A stretch of DNA of 51,183 bases from Verrucomicrobiota bacterium (GTDB taxonomy: Bacteria > Verrucomicrobiota > Verrucomicrobiia > Chthoniobacterales > Chthoniobacteraceae), in assembly GCA_026398235.1 (NCBI GenBank), contig JAPLTE010000039.1:1-51183 (forward strand). The letters are read 5' to 3'. Both the position numbers and the translations under genes were made by a program. How positions within the stretch are numbered: position 1 is the stretch's first letter; each line of letters opens with the position of its first letter. Positions 9,741 to 18,193 of this stretch are shown here, piece by piece. The notes below the pieces were generated by a model. It made no database searches. It saw nothing but the letters and a program-made list of their open reading frames with translations, and was not told the origin of the DNA.

Positions 9741-10692
9741 GCGTAACGGTGCGGTTGCCGCTGGCCTTGTACAAATTGCGCTCCTCGCGCTGGGCGACCT
9801 GCCCGAGCAAGCCGGAGAGGATGGAGCGGTGGATCGCGGAGTAGTGGTCGGCATTTTCCTTCGCTTTCTGCGAACGCACTCCATGTCCCGAAATGACCTG
9901 CATCGTCTCCGCCAACTGCCGGTAAATGTCGCGCCATTCCCGCATGCGCGAGAGCGAGAGATAGTTGGATTTACAAAACCGCCGGAGCGCATTGCGGCTG
10001 GTGTGCACGCTCTTGCCTTCCAGCGGGGGGGCGGCATTCCAGAGGTTGAGCAGTGTGAGAAAATCCGACTCGGGATGTGCAAACAGTTTGTGCGCCGCGG
10101 CAGCCGTTTCCTTCGCCTCCTCGGGACGCTCGCGGGGATCGGGGACGCTCAGCCCCGCCGCGATGACGAGCATCTCCTCAAGCGCCCCTTCCTGCCGGGC
10201 TTCGAGCAGCATCCGACCCAGGGTCGGATCGAGCGGCAGCCGCGCCAATTCATGGCCCAGCGCCGTGAGCACCCAGGTGTTCCCTTCGGCTTCGAGCATT
10301 GCGCCGAGTTCCTGCAAAAGTTGATAGCCACCCCGGACCGCTTGCGCGAGGGGCGGATTCAAGAACGGAAAGCTTTCCACGTCGCCGAGCCGGAACGCTT
10401 TCATGCGCAGGATGACTTCGGCGAGGTTGGCGCGCTGGATTTCCGGCTGGGTGAACCGCGGGCGCTTCTCGAAATCGTCTTCCGAATACAAGCGGATGCA
10501 GAGTCCGTCGCGCACCCGGCCCGCGCGGCCTGCGCGCTGGTTGGCGCTGCTCTGGGAGATGGGCTCGACCGGGAGACGTTTGGTGCGGGTGCGCGCGTTG
10601 TAGCGGCTCATGCGGGCCAGGCCGGTGTCGATGACCGTGCCGATGCGCGGGATGGTGAGCGAGGTCTCCGCGATGTTGGTTGCAAGCACCAC
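9238..10692 (-). CDS. HrpA fragment 2: motifs V-VI and HA2/OB region
   Basis: Homology in this frame runs from about 10728 to 9740. It contains motif [13 protein letters not shown], motif [10 protein letters not shown] and the helicase-associated HA2 region (for example [15 protein letters not shown]), ending at [16 protein letters not shown]. Codons after that point are out of frame. The first ATG- or GTG-type start lies just before motif V, so translation of this piece would need its own initiation. Confidence 0.7.
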   Translation of the reverse strand: MVLATNIAETSLTIPRIGTVIDTGLARMSRYNARTRTKRLPVEPISQSSANQRAGRAGRVRDGLCIRLYSEDDFEKRPRFTQPEIQRANLAEVILRMKAFRLGDVESFPFLNPPLAQAVRGGYQLLQELGAMLEAEGNTWVLTALGHELARLPLDPTLGRMLLEARQEGALEEMLVIAAGLSVPDPRERPEEAKETAAAAHKLFAHPESDFLTLLNLWNAAPPLEGKSVHTSRNALRRFCKSNYLSLSRMREWRDIYRQLAETMQVISGHGVRSQKAKENADHYSAIHRSILSGLLGQVAQREERNLYKASGNRTVTLFPGSGTSATRRKPSRPQPASRNGSSPGKSCRLRNCSPAPSRGSIRSGSWNSAPIFANSATSTRNGAPRPGACSSRNACSCMGWSFANARLITAESTPWPPPNYSSGERSWPGKRASSNASLPKTRVCASGSKTRSPKSAVTACMTSTRRFSVSMPSASAASLPFTI

Positions 10693-11486
10693 GCGGCGTT
10701 TGTCGCCCGGCGCGAAAATGCGCTGCTGATCCGCCGGGCTTCCCGGATGTCCCGCTCGGTGGGCAGAAACACCAACACATCGCCGCTATCCGTCTCGATG
10801 AGCGCATCTTCGGTTGCGCGCGCGGCCGCTTCCACGAAACTTACATCATCGGCGAGATCCCCCTCTGCATCGGTCTCGCCGATCGGCTGGTAACGTACTT
10901 CGACGGGAAAAAGCCGGCCGGAAACTTCGATGATCGGTGCGCCGCCGAACGCTTTGGAAAACGCCTCGGTGTCGATCGTCGCCGAGGTGATGATGAGCTT
11001 CAAGTCGGCGCGTTTTTGGAGCAGCCCTTGCAGATAGCCGAGCAGGAAATCGATATTGAGCGAGCGTTCATGGGCTTCATCGAGGATGAGCACCGAGTAG
11101 GCACGCAAGAGCGGGTCGGATTGGATTTCCGCCAGCAGAATGCCGTCTGTCATGAACTTGATGCGGGTGTCGCGCCCGGTGTCGTCATTAAAACGCATTT
11201 TGCAGCCGACCTCACGCCCCCAGGCTACGCGCAGTTCCTCGGCGACCCGCCGGGAGATGCTCATCGCGGCCACGCGGCGCGGCTGGGTGCAGCCGATGCG
11301 CCCCCGGCGGTCGAGCCCGGCTTCCAGGCACATCTTCGGCAGTTGCGTGGTTTTGCCCGAGCCGGTTTCGCCCGCGACGATCAAGACCTGGTGGGCGCGC
11401 AAGGCTGCCACGATCTCTTCCCGGCGGGCGCAGATCGGGAGTTCGGGCGGATAGGCGATGGCGGGTGGCAATGGCAAGTCGCACAC
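10608..11486 (-). CDS. HrpA fragment 1: N-terminal helicase domain
   Basis: This frame carries the first RecA-like domain: Walker [11 protein letters not shown], motif Ia TQPRRVAAM, the DEAH box [11 protein letters not shown] in ITSATIDT, and motif [13 protein letters not shown]. Homology stops near 10735. The last 40 or so codons, down to 10608, are out-of-frame readthrough. By itself it lacks motifs V and VI and should not be an active helicase. Confidence 0.75.
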   Translation of the reverse strand: MCDLPLPPAIAYPPELPICARREEIVAALRAHQVLIVAGETGSGKTTQLPKMCLEAGLDRRGRIGCTQPRRVAAMSISRRVAEELRVAWGREVGCKMRFNDDTGRDTRIKFMTDGILLAEIQSDPLLRAYSVLILDEAHERSLNIDFLLGYLQGLLQKRADLKLIITSATIDTEAFSKAFGGAPIIEVSGRLFPVEVRYQPIGETDAEGDLADDVSFVEAAARATEDALIETDSGDVLVFLPTERDIREARRISSAFSRRATNAAWCLQPTSRRPRSPSRASARSSTPAWPA

Positions 11487-11663
11487 TCTACACGCGAGTG
11501 GGCCGGGTGGGCAACGCCCGCTATTGCTTCAAATGCGCATCCAGAAGCCGCAGGATGGAGGCTGTGCCTCGGGCAGGGGAGGCGGAGAATGCAAAGGAAA
11601 TCCCGGGGTGCATCTTGCGTAATTCTTCCTTTTTTCTTTGGATTTCAGCCGTAGAATCTTGGT

Positions 11664-13250
11664 ATGCCTTCCCCGACTCAGGCCCCCGATCGGCTCTTTC
11701 TGCACGCAATGCTCGAATCGAGCCCCGATCATATCTATTTCAAAGACACCGAGAGCCGCTTTCTGCGCATTAATCGTGCTTTGGCCCGCTATTTTGGTTT
11801 AAACGATCCCTCGGAGGCGATTGGAAAGACCGATTTCGATTTCCATTCCCCGGAAAAAGCGGCGGTGCGTTTTCAGGACGAGCGCTCCATTATGGAAACC
11901 GGAACGCCGATCATAGACAAGATCGAACTGGAGGCCCACAGGGACGGGAAAACCGCCTGGGTGCTTACGTCCAAATCTCCGCTCTGCGATGAGCAAGGCA
12001 ATTTGATCGGCACGTTTGGCATTTCGCGCGACATCACCCTGCTCAAGGAGATGGAGGATGCCCTCGGGAAGGAGCGCAACCTGCTGCGCGCCGTGGTCGA
12101 TAACGTGCCGGACTTCATTTTTGCCAAAGACACCCATGGGCGATATACGTTGAACAACCTGGCTCATGCTCGTTTCTTGGGCAAGGAGACGCCGGAAGAG
12201 GTGTTTGGGATGACGCCGTTTGATCTGCTCCCACCCGCCGCTGCGGAACTGGTTCATGCGGATGATGTGTCTGTGTGGAAAAGCCACGCACCGTTGCTCA
12301 ATAAGATTGAATCCCCCGTTCCGGAGCGTTGGCTTGCCACCAGCAAGATACCCATTTTTGATACCAAGGGAGCAATCACCGGGTTGGTGGGCATCTCGCG
12401 CGAAATCACAGAGCAGAAGCGGGCGCAGGAAGCGTTGGAGAAGAGCAATGCCGAGTTGCAACAAAGCCGCGAAGAACTGGTGCTTGCCCTGGAAGAACTC
12501 CGCACGGTCCAATTGCAACTGATCGAAGCCGAGAAGATGAAGCTGGTGGGGCGACTGGCGGCGGGCGTCGCGCACGAGGTCAAGAACCCGCTCGCGATCA
12601 TCCGCATGGGGCTGGAATATTTAAAGAGCCAGACCTTCGGGGATAAAATCATTCCAAGTGTTCTTGAGGAGATCGGAGGCGCCGTGCAACGCGCGGATAG
12701 TGTGATCGGAGAATTGCTTGATTTCTCGGCTCCCAAAAAGATGAACAAAGTGCCGGTGGACGTAAACCGGCTGATTCGCAACGCGCTGATGCTTGTGCGC
12801 GGAGAGATCGCCGCGCGCAAGGTCGTAGTCGAGGAGGAACTTGCTCTGAATCTCCCGCCCGTGCGGCTCGATGCCATGAAAATCGAGCAGGTGCTTGTGA
12901 ATGTTTTGACCAACGCCGCCCATGTGATGGAAGAGGGAGGCAAGCTCACGGTGCGGACGTCCACCCGACAGGTGACGGGCATTGGCGCAAACATCAGCCA
13001 ATCGAATTTCCGCCCCGGAGGCAGGCTCTTGATCATCGAGGTGTTGGATACCGGCCCTGGTGTGCCGGAGGCGCTGCTCGGCAAAGTTTTTGAACCGTTT
13101 TTCACCACGCAACCGACCGGGAAGGGAACCGGTTTGGGATTAACCGTAACAAAGACCATTGTGGACCTCCACGGCGGGACAATTGAAATGAAGAATCGCC
13201 CCGAAGGCGGAGCTTGTGTTACAATCATATTAGACGCGGATACCGACTAA
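11664..13250 (+). CDS. Soluble PAS-domain sensor histidine kinase
   Basis: The 528-residue protein has two PAS domains (about residues 12-130 and 140-255), a short coiled coil (255-290), a HisKA domain with phosphoacceptor H304 in GVAHEVKNPL, and a HATPase domain with the N box (VNVLTNAAH), DTGPGVP, FEPFFTT and GKGTGLGL. There is no signal peptide or membrane segment, so it should sense a cytoplasmic signal. The PAS motifs do not reveal the ligand. The receiver gene begins five bases after its stop, so they probably form a pair. The preceding 177-base gap to hrpA is divergent and should hold promoters, but I see no clear boxes. Confidence 0.93.
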   Translation: MPSPTQAPDRLFLHAMLESSPDHIYFKDTESRFLRINRALARYFGLNDPSEAIGKTDFDFHSPEKAAVRFQDERSIMETGTPIIDKIELEAHRDGKTAWVLTSKSPLCDEQGNLIGTFGISRDITLLKEMEDALGKERNLLRAVVDNVPDFIFAKDTHGRYTLNNLAHARFLGKETPEEVFGMTPFDLLPPAAAELVHADDVSVWKSHAPLLNKIESPVPERWLATSKIPIFDTKGAITGLVGISREITEQKRAQEALEKSNAELQQSREELVLALEELRTVQLQLIEAEKMKLVGRLAAGVAHEVKNPLAIIRMGLEYLKSQTFGDKIIPSVLEEIGGAVQRADSVIGELLDFSAPKKMNKVPVDVNRLIRNALMLVRGEIAARKVVVEEELALNLPPVRLDAMKIEQVLVNVLTNAAHVMEEGGKLTVRTSTRQVTGIGANISQSNFRPGGRLLIIEVLDTGPGVPEALLGKVFEPFFTTQPTGKGTGLGLTVTKTIVDLHGGTIEMKNRPEGGACVTIILDADTD

Positions 13251-13255
13251 ACATT

Positions 13256-13624
13256 GTGAAAAAAATACTCATTGTGGACGACGAAGGCGGGTTTACCCGG
13301 CTGATGAAGCTGACGCTTCAAAAAACCGGAGAATACGAGGTGTTCGAGGAGAACAACGGCGCTTGCGCCTGGGAAACTGCCCGCAGGGTGCGGCCGGACT
13401 TGATCCTTATGGATATCGTCATGCCCAATGTGGATGGGGGGGACGCGGCGGCCCGGATTCAGAAAGATCCCGATCTGGCTGGCATTCCGATTGTTTTTCT
13501 GACCGCCATTGTTTCCAAAAAGGAGGCGGTTCCCGGTGGGTTGATCGGGGGGTTTCCGTTTCTTTCCAAGCCGGTGAGCCTGGACGAGTTGATTGCATGC
13601 ATCCACCAGCATCTTCCCCACTAA
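13256..13624 (+). CDS. Single-domain response regulator (receiver only)
   Basis: This is a CheY-like receiver with no output domain. From the GTG at 13256 it has 122 residues. The acidic pair is D8-D9 (ILIVDDE), the phosphorylation site is D53 (LILMDIVMP), and the switch residues are T83 (FLTA) and K105 (FLSKP). The start is chosen because receivers normally begin a few residues before ILIVDDE. An ATG at 13214 lies inside the kinase gene. It is likely the partner of the upstream kinase and probably acts through protein-protein contact or a phosphorelay, since it has no DNA-binding part. Confidence 0.9.
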   Translation: MKKILIVDDEGGFTRLMKLTLQKTGEYEVFEENNGACAWETARRVRPDLILMDIVMPNVDGGDAAARIQKDPDLAGIPIVFLTAIVSKKEAVPGGLIGGFPFLSKPVSLDELIACIHQHLPH

Positions 13625-13626
13625 AT

Positions 13627-13806
13627 ATGAGCGACACATCTTCAAAAACTCAGCCGCCGGTATTTGGCGGGAAAGCCGCTGCTCTTTTGGGCGGGGTTTT
13701 CCTGGCCGTTTTTGCGATTTGCGCCGTCCTGGTTGCGGTGGATCGGGCGCATCGGCCGCAGCTTGAAACGATCCAAATCCAGGCTGCCCCCGGGCAGCAG
13801 GATTGA
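13627..13806 (+). CDS. Small single-pass membrane protein (59 residues)
   Basis: The ATG at 13627 starts two bases after the receiver stop. The product has a polar N-terminus, one hydrophobic segment at about residues 17-38 (AAALLGGVFLAVFAICAVLV), and a short polar tail ending GQQD. I do not recognise a family. Its position between the two-component pair and the TonB gene, all in the same direction, suggests co-transcription. A role with either system is conjecture. Confidence 0.62.
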   Translation: MSDTSSKTQPPVFGGKAAALLGGVFLAVFAICAVLVAVDRAHRPQLETIQIQAAPGQQD

Positions 13807-13870
13807 GTGGAGCTTCGAAAACGCGTTTGCGTTGGACGCATTGTGCCCGTAGCATCACCGATCCTCCCTG

Positions 13871-14578
13871 ATGACCGAATTCGGAAAAATCACCATCGCA
13901 TCCACGCTTTCGGTGTTGACGCACGTGGGTCTTTTCACGGCGCTGACGCTCCTGCCCGGGGCTGCGCCTGTACCGGCAAGCGAGCAAGCAGCTGAAGAAA
14001 ACGCGCTGGAGGTGACGTTCGAGGCGGCTCCCACACTGGATGCTGCTGCGGTTGCGGCTTTGGCGCAGGCTGAGGCCATTCCCACACAGCTCGATCCGGC
14101 AAACCTCAAAAAGACGGAGCAAGCTCCCGAGCATCCGACGGAGATCGCCGCGCACAACTCCCAAGCCACTCCGCCAAAACCTGCACCCGCTGCGGTGCCG
14201 CCCTCGCCTGATTTTGCCTTGATTGCAGCGGAGCCGCTGCCCGCTCCCACGCCAACCCCTGAGGCGGATGAGGTGGGGATGGATGCCCTCGGCAACTACG
14301 GGAAGGCGGTCGGCAACGCGATCGGGCTGCGCTCGGAATTTTATCGCAAGACCCAAAAGGATTTAATGACGGTGGGTGAGGTGCGCATCAGGTTCACCAT
14401 TGATGCCAAAGGCCGACGTTCTGACGTGCAGGTGCTCTCCAATTCGGCAGCCCCGGCGAATGCGGCCATTGCCATCCGCGCCGTGAAAGAGGCGCACATC
14501 CCGCCGATTCCCCCCGAACGCCTGGCCCAACTCCCTGGCGGACACATCAAGATCGTGTATACCTTTACCACTTATTAA
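13871..14578 (+). CDS. TonB-family energy transducer
   Basis: The 235-residue protein has an N-terminal membrane anchor (about residues 8-28) and a Pro/Ala/Glu-rich periplasmic spacer (about 35-135). A TonB C-terminal-type domain follows (about 155-235, with VGEVRIRFTIDAKGRRSDVQVL and a KIVYTFTTY end). It should couple the ExbB/ExbD proton channel to outer-membrane receptors. The exbB start follows four bases after its stop. No TonB-dependent receptor is in the window, so the cargo is unknown. The cobalamin locus downstream makes corrinoid uptake one possibility. Confidence 0.82.
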   Translation: MTEFGKITIASTLSVLTHVGLFTALTLLPGAAPVPASEQAAEENALEVTFEAAPTLDAAAVAALAQAEAIPTQLDPANLKKTEQAPEHPTEIAAHNSQATPPKPAPAAVPPSPDFALIAAEPLPAPTPTPEADEVGMDALGNYGKAVGNAIGLRSEFYRKTQKDLMTVGEVRIRFTIDAKGRRSDVQVLSNSAAPANAAIAIRAVKEAHIPPIPPERLAQLPGGHIKIVYTFTTY

Positions 14579-14582
14579 ATCC

Positions 14583-15275
14583 ATGCTTGCCGCATTTTCC
14601 ATTACCCAATTCATCGTTCACGGCGGATTTTTCATGTATCTGCTCCTGGCTTGCTCGGTGGTTTCCGTGGCCACTATGTTTCTGCGCGGCTGGGCGCTGC
14701 GGCGCGAGGCGGTGATTCCGTCGTGGCTCTGGAACCGGATCGAAGCGCTGCAACCAGGCGAGACTGGCCCGTCCTTGGAGCGTCTGGGTCAGACGGTGCG
14801 CAATGACCCTTCGGCGCTCTCCCGGATCACCGAAGTGGCCATTCAACATCTTGAATGGCCGCGCATGGAAAATATGGAGGCGGTGCAAACGCGCGCGCGG
14901 CATGAAGTGATCCGCATGGAGGCTGGGCTCGTGATTTTGGAGGTGATCGTCGGCATCGCTCCGCTGCTCGGGTTGCTCGGGGCGGTTTCGGGCTTGGTGA
15001 CGGTGTTTGGCACTTTGGGGGCCAGTGAGACGATCTCGGACCCGCGCACCATTGCCAAGGGGATCTCCGAGGCGCTCAACACCACGATTGCGGGGCTTTC
15101 CATCGCGATCCCGAGCCTCATCGCTTATTCCTATTTTTCCAAAAAAGTCGAGACGCTCAGCGTGGAGATGGAGTCGATTGTCGGCGAATTTCTCGCCAAA
15201 TGTTACTCGCGCAAAATGCGGCGGGAAACCCGGGCGCTTTCGCCCGCAGCACAAGACGGAGAAGCGGCTCAATGA
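14583..15275 (+). CDS. exbB: MotA/TolQ/ExbB proton-channel protein
   Basis: The 230-residue inner-membrane protein has an N-terminal transmembrane segment (about 9-32), a cytoplasmic loop, and two C-terminal membrane helices. These include the conserved APLLGLLGAVSGLVTVFGTLG and a glycine/serine-rich segment TTIAGLSIAIPSLIAYSYF. It forms a proton-driven motor with ExbD to energise TonB or Tol. The stop overlaps the exbD start as ATGA. TolQ or a Verrucomicrobial ExbB paralogue cannot be separated by sequence alone. Confidence 0.9.
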   Translation: MLAAFSITQFIVHGGFFMYLLLACSVVSVATMFLRGWALRREAVIPSWLWNRIEALQPGETGPSLERLGQTVRNDPSALSRITEVAIQHLEWPRMENMEAVQTRARHEVIRMEAGLVILEVIVGIAPLLGLLGAVSGLVTVFGTLGASETISDPRTIAKGISEALNTTIAGLSIAIPSLIAYSYFSKKVETLSVEMESIVGEFLAKCYSRKMRRETRALSPAAQDGEAAQ

Positions 15276-15682
15276 ACTTCTACCAGCGCAAACGGCGGAT
15301 GCCAGCGGTGATCATTGTTTCGTTGATCGACATTTTCGCGATCCTGCTCATTTTTGTGATCGTCACCTCGACTTTTAAGCGGCCGCAACCGGCGGTGACC
15401 ATCAAGCTGCCCGAATCGACCACGGCGGCGCCTCATCCCCAGGCGGAACACCTGGCGGAGTTGTCCATTTCGCCCGAGGGGACCGTGCGGCTCGATGGTG
15501 TGCAGGTGGCGGCGGATGAACTTTCCAGCAAAATCAAAGCGGTGGTGGAGGCGAACCGTTCGCTCGCTTTGAAGGCAGACACCCAGGCGCCTTTCGGCGT
15601 GATCGTTCGCGTGCTGGATTCCTTGAAAGAAGCCGGGGTTACAGGTAATTTGCCGGCGTTCACTGAAACGAAGGGAAAATAA
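15272..15682 (+). CDS. exbD: Biopolymer transporter ExbD/TolR family
   Basis: From the ATG at 15272 the protein has 136 residues. A short basic N-terminus (NFYQRKRRMP) precedes one membrane helix, VSLIDIFAILLIFVIVTSTF. That helix carries the key membrane aspartate (LIDIFAILLIF) used for proton translocation. The periplasmic domain contains the family strand LKADTQAPFGVIVRVLDSLK. It overlaps exbB by four bases and is followed three bases later by def. Confidence 0.9.
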   Translation: MNFYQRKRRMPAVIIVSLIDIFAILLIFVIVTSTFKRPQPAVTIKLPESTTAAPHPQAEHLAELSISPEGTVRLDGVQVAADELSSKIKAVVEANRSLALKADTQAPFGVIVRVLDSLKEAGVTGNLPAFTETKGK

Positions 15683-15685
15683 ATT

Positions 15686-16228
15686 GTGGAAATTGTAAAA
15701 TATGGAAATCCGGTGCTCCGGGCCAAGGGAGCGCGCATTGAGACGATCACTGAGGAGATTCGGCAGTTGGCCGCGGCGATGATCGAAACCATGAACGAGG
15801 CAAACGGCGTCGGGCTTGCGGCCCAGCAGGTGGGCCACGCGCTCCAACTGGCGATTGTTGATGTGGCAGGTGTGGAGGATCGCCCGAGCGAGATGCTCGT
15901 GGATGGCAAGGAAGTCAAAATCGACGACTGGATGCCGATGGTGCTGCTCAATCCCGTGCTCGAACTCGGCAAGGAGAAGGAATTTGGCCCGGAAGGTTGC
16001 CTGAGTTTTCCCGAGATCAGTGCCGATATTCAGCGCTCCATCGTCGTGAAGGCCACGGCGCGTTTGATTGATGGGCGCGAGGTAACTTTTGAGGCCCGGG
16101 GATTTCTCGCCCGCGCTTTGCAACATGAGGTGGACCACCTCAACGGCATCCTTTTCATCGACCGGATGAACTCCGCCACCAAAGTGAGCCTCGCTGGCAG
16201 GCTCAAGCGGTTACAGAGGGCCGGGTAG
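15686..16228 (+). CDS. def: Peptide deformylase
   Basis: Def removes the N-formyl group from nascent proteins using a metal ion. The 180-residue protein has all three signatures: GVGLAAQQVG (41-50), EGCLSFP with metal ligand C105, and HEVDH with ligands H147 and H151 and catalytic E148. The start is a GTG at 15686, three bases after exbD. It is the last gene before the cobalamin riboswitch. No methionyl-tRNA formyltransferase gene is adjacent in this window. Confidence 0.96.
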   Translation: MEIVKYGNPVLRAKGARIETITEEIRQLAAAMIETMNEANGVGLAAQQVGHALQLAIVDVAGVEDRPSEMLVDGKEVKIDDWMPMVLLNPVLELGKEKEFGPEGCLSFPEISADIQRSIVVKATARLIDGREVTFEARGFLARALQHEVDHLNGILFIDRMNSATKVSLAGRLKRLQRAG

Positions 16229-16237
16229 GGAAAGTTC

Positions 16238-16267
16238 TTGCCCCAACTCCCACTTTTACGCTAGAAA
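16238..16267 (+). promoter_or_regulatory. Possible promoter for the cobalamin operon
   Basis: TTGCCC (16238-16243) and TAGAAA (16262-16267) are spaced 18 bases apart just upstream of the riboswitch. Each matches the sigma-70 consensus in four of six positions. The position is right for a riboswitch leader, but the match is weak. Confidence 0.3.
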
Positions 16268-16295
16268 TGGGGGCGCAAACCGGGACGCAATGTCC

Positions 16296-16440
16296 CAAGC
16301 GCGTCGGTGCGGGAATGCCGTGAAAATCGGCCACAGTGTCGCTGCTGTAACCGGATACGAAACCTCAAGGCCACTCGAAAAATCGGGGAAGGCGAGGCGG
16401 TAGGATCGAAGCCGGGAGTCAGAAGACCGAACGACGTGCT
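16296..16440 (+). ncRNA. Cobalamin (adenosylcobalamin) riboswitch
   Basis: The leader shows the conserved elements of the cobalamin aptamer in order: GGTGCGGGAATGCCGTGAAA, then a GCCACAGTGTC segment, GCTGCTGTAA, GGCCACTC, GGGGAAGGCG, and the B12-box region GCCGGGAGTCAGAAGACC. It directly precedes the cobalamin gene cluster and should lower its expression when coenzyme B12 is abundant. A GGGAC/GTCCC hairpin lies just 5' of the aptamer (about 16282-16295). No clear intrinsic terminator follows, so control of translation is more likely than attenuation. The boundaries are approximate. Confidence 0.9.
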
Positions 16441-16473
16441 TTGAGTAACCTTCGAAACAAAGGAAAATCCCAC

Positions 16474-16545
16474 ATGCCGCAATTCAGTCCGTCTTTGAGC
16501 CGTCGCGAATTTTCGTTCGCGTCCTTTGTGTTGATGCCTTCGTAG
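16474..16545 (+). CDS. Possible 23-residue leader peptide or relic after the riboswitch
   Basis: An ATG at 16474 follows AAAGGA (16459-16464) at nine bases and opens a 23-codon frame ending in TAG. The peptide MPQFSPSLSRREFSFASF continues for five residues and resembles the start of a Tat signal (S-R-R-E-F). The segment ACAAAGGA (16457-16464), which contains the ribosome site, is complementary to TCCTTTGT at 16522-16529 within the frame. It could be a regulatory leader or the remnant of a lost exported protein. Coding is not proven. Confidence 0.35.
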   Translation: MPQFSPSLSRREFSFASFVLMPS

Positions 16546-16575
16546 AACGCGCGCCGCGCGTGTTGAGGTTTTCTC

Positions 16576-17121
16576 GTGAGTAAAATGATCCTCGTGACCG
16601 GCGGCAGCCGGAGCGGTAAAAGTGCCTTCGCACAGAAAATGGCAGAGGCGCTGCCAGGCCCGCGTGCCTTTTTGGCGACCTGCCCGGCAATCGACCCGGA
16701 GATGGGCGAGCGCATTCGTCGCCACCAGGAGGCCCGCAATTTATGCGATTGGCAAACCATTGAGGAGCCGCTTGATCTCGCCGCCGCGCTGTGCCGGGCC
16801 AAGGATCAGCCGGTGGTCCTCGTCGATTGCCTCACGCTCTGGGTCAACAACGTCCTCTATGAAGCGGAGCAGCAGGGAAATACCGTTTCCGAAGCGGAGG
16901 TCGCGGGTTGCTGCGGGCCGATTCTTCAAGCCGCCCGCAGCCATGGCGGCACCATTCTATTTGTCACCAATGAAGTCGGAATGGGCCTCGTGCCAGAAAC
17001 TCCGCTGGGCCGCCGGTTCCGCGATCTCGCAGGTCGCGTGAACCAAACGATTGCGGCTGCATGCGACGAGCTGTTCCTCGTGGTGTGCGGACAACCTCTC
17101 CAAATCAAACCCCAAAAATAA
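16576..17121 (+). CDS. cobU: Adenosylcobinamide kinase / guanylyltransferase
   Basis: CobU phosphorylates adenosylcobinamide and transfers GMP to it during nucleotide-loop assembly. The 181-residue protein has a P-loop at residues 9-16 (GGSRSGKS), H50 in RRHQEAR as the likely guanylylated histidine, and the VDCLTLWVNN and FVTNEVGMGLVPE signatures. The GTG start at 16576 is supported by GAGG seven bases upstream. The ATG at 16585 is spaced too far. It is the first clear gene behind the riboswitch and is followed eight bases later by cobT. Confidence 0.95.
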   Translation: MSKMILVTGGSRSGKSAFAQKMAEALPGPRAFLATCPAIDPEMGERIRRHQEARNLCDWQTIEEPLDLAAALCRAKDQPVVLVDCLTLWVNNVLYEAEQQGNTVSEAEVAGCCGPILQAARSHGGTILFVTNEVGMGLVPETPLGRRFRDLAGRVNQTIAAACDELFLVVCGQPLQIKPQK

Positions 17122-17129
17122 CAATCTCC

Positions 17130-18191
17130 ATGACTCTTCTCGAAAAAACAGTGCAGCAGATCGAACCTCAATGCGCTGTTTCCCGTGCTGCCGCCCATAC
17201 CCGTTTGGAACAACTCACGATGCCCTATTGGGCACTGGGGCTTTTGATGGATTTGGCTGAAGACCTCGCCGGAATGACCCGTTCAATGCGTCCTCCGGTG
17301 GCTCGCAAGGCAGTCGTCGTCATGGCAGGGGATCACGGCGTTGCGGCTTCCGGTGTCAGTCAGTATCCCCAAGAGGTCACCGTGCAGATGATCCATAATT
17401 TCGTAAACGGCGGCGCGGGGTGCAACGCGCTGGCGCGCCAGGTCGGAGCGCAGGTGGTCGTGGTCGATGCCGGAGTCGCGGGCGATTTGACGGCTCTGGT
17501 GGATAGCGGAAAAATCATTTCCAAGCGCGTTGCAGCCGGAACAGCCAATATGCATACCGGCCCGGCAATGAGCCGCGAGCAGGCGATCCGCTCCGTGGAA
17601 GCGGGCATTGAGGTCGCGCTGTCGCTGGCCGATTCCATCGACGTGTTTGCCACGGGCGAAATGGGTATTGCGAACACCACGCCCAGCAGTGCCATCGTTG
17701 CCGCGTTAACCTGCACGGTGGTTGAGGAGATCACCGGGCGCGGTACAGGGATTGATGATGCGCGGCTGCAAAACAAGATCGCCGTGATTAAAGAGGCATT
17801 GCGCGTAAACAACCCCGACCCTGCTGATGCACTGGATGTGCTGGCGAAGGTCGGCGGATTTGAAATCGGGGCCATTGCGGGCCTGATCCTCGGCGCTGCG
17901 GCGCTGAAGAAGCCCGTGATTGTGGACGGCTTCATCACAACAGCAGGAGCGTTGATTGCGCAAGGCATCTGCCCGTTGTCGACGCAATACATGATCGCAG
18001 CGCACCGGAGCGTGGAACCGGGCCACCGGGTGGCGCAGGAGCGCCTCGGAAAAAAACCGTTGCTTGATCTGAGCCTGCGCCTCGGCGAAGGCACCGGCGC
18101 GGTGCTCGCCATGAATTTGGTGGAAGCTTCCGTGCGCATTCTGACTGATGTGGCTACTTTCGCGGAGGCATCTGTCTCGACGGCTCACTAA
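17130..18191 (+). CDS. cobT: Nicotinate-nucleotide:dimethylbenzimidazole phosphoribosyltransferase
   Basis: CobT makes alpha-ribazole phosphate from nicotinate mononucleotide and the lower-ligand base. With the ATG at 17130 the protein has 353 residues. It shows VVVMAGDHGV, EMGIANTTPSSA and the C-terminal LGEGTGA with catalytic E320. An upstream GTG or ATG would extend into the end of cobU. No dimethylbenzimidazole synthesis gene (bluB, bza) is in the window, so the base must be made elsewhere or taken up. Confidence 0.96.
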   Translation: MTLLEKTVQQIEPQCAVSRAAAHTRLEQLTMPYWALGLLMDLAEDLAGMTRSMRPPVARKAVVVMAGDHGVAASGVSQYPQEVTVQMIHNFVNGGAGCNALARQVGAQVVVVDAGVAGDLTALVDSGKIISKRVAAGTANMHTGPAMSREQAIRSVEAGIEVALSLADSIDVFATGEMGIANTTPSSAIVAALTCTVVEEITGRGTGIDDARLQNKIAVIKEALRVNNPDPADALDVLAKVGGFEIGAIAGLILGAAALKKPVIVDGFITTAGALIAQGICPLSTQYMIAAHRSVEPGHRVAQERLGKKPLLDLSLRLGEGTGAVLAMNLVEASVRILTDVATFAEASVSTAH

Positions 18192-18193
18192 GA

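Larger units (their letters stand above)
7742..11486 (-). pseudogene. hrpA: ATP-dependent RNA helicase HrpA, disrupted by two frameshifts
   Basis: The whole span encodes a DEAH-box HrpA-type helicase of about 1,250 codons, but in three reading frames. The first lesion, near 10728-10735, joins RDIREARR directly to [11 protein letters not shown]. About 20-25 codons expected between helicase motifs IV and V are absent, and the frame changes. The second lesion, near 9735-9740, changes frame between LFPGSG and WYERNQKK, probably a small deletion between GGCTC repeats. No in-frame stop interrupts the homologous stretches, so the damage is either recent or an assembly error. The likely start is GTG at 11486, divergent from the histidine kinase gene. 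Confidence 0.85.

Noticed and set aside
10700-10760. Programmed frameshifting in hrpA
   Set aside because: About 20-25 codons are missing at the site, so a simple ribosomal shift would not restore the protein. A deletion is the better reading.
9688-10893. 401-codon plus-strand frame opposite hrpA
   Set aside because: HrpA motifs on the minus strand explain the coding potential; the frame is a shadow.
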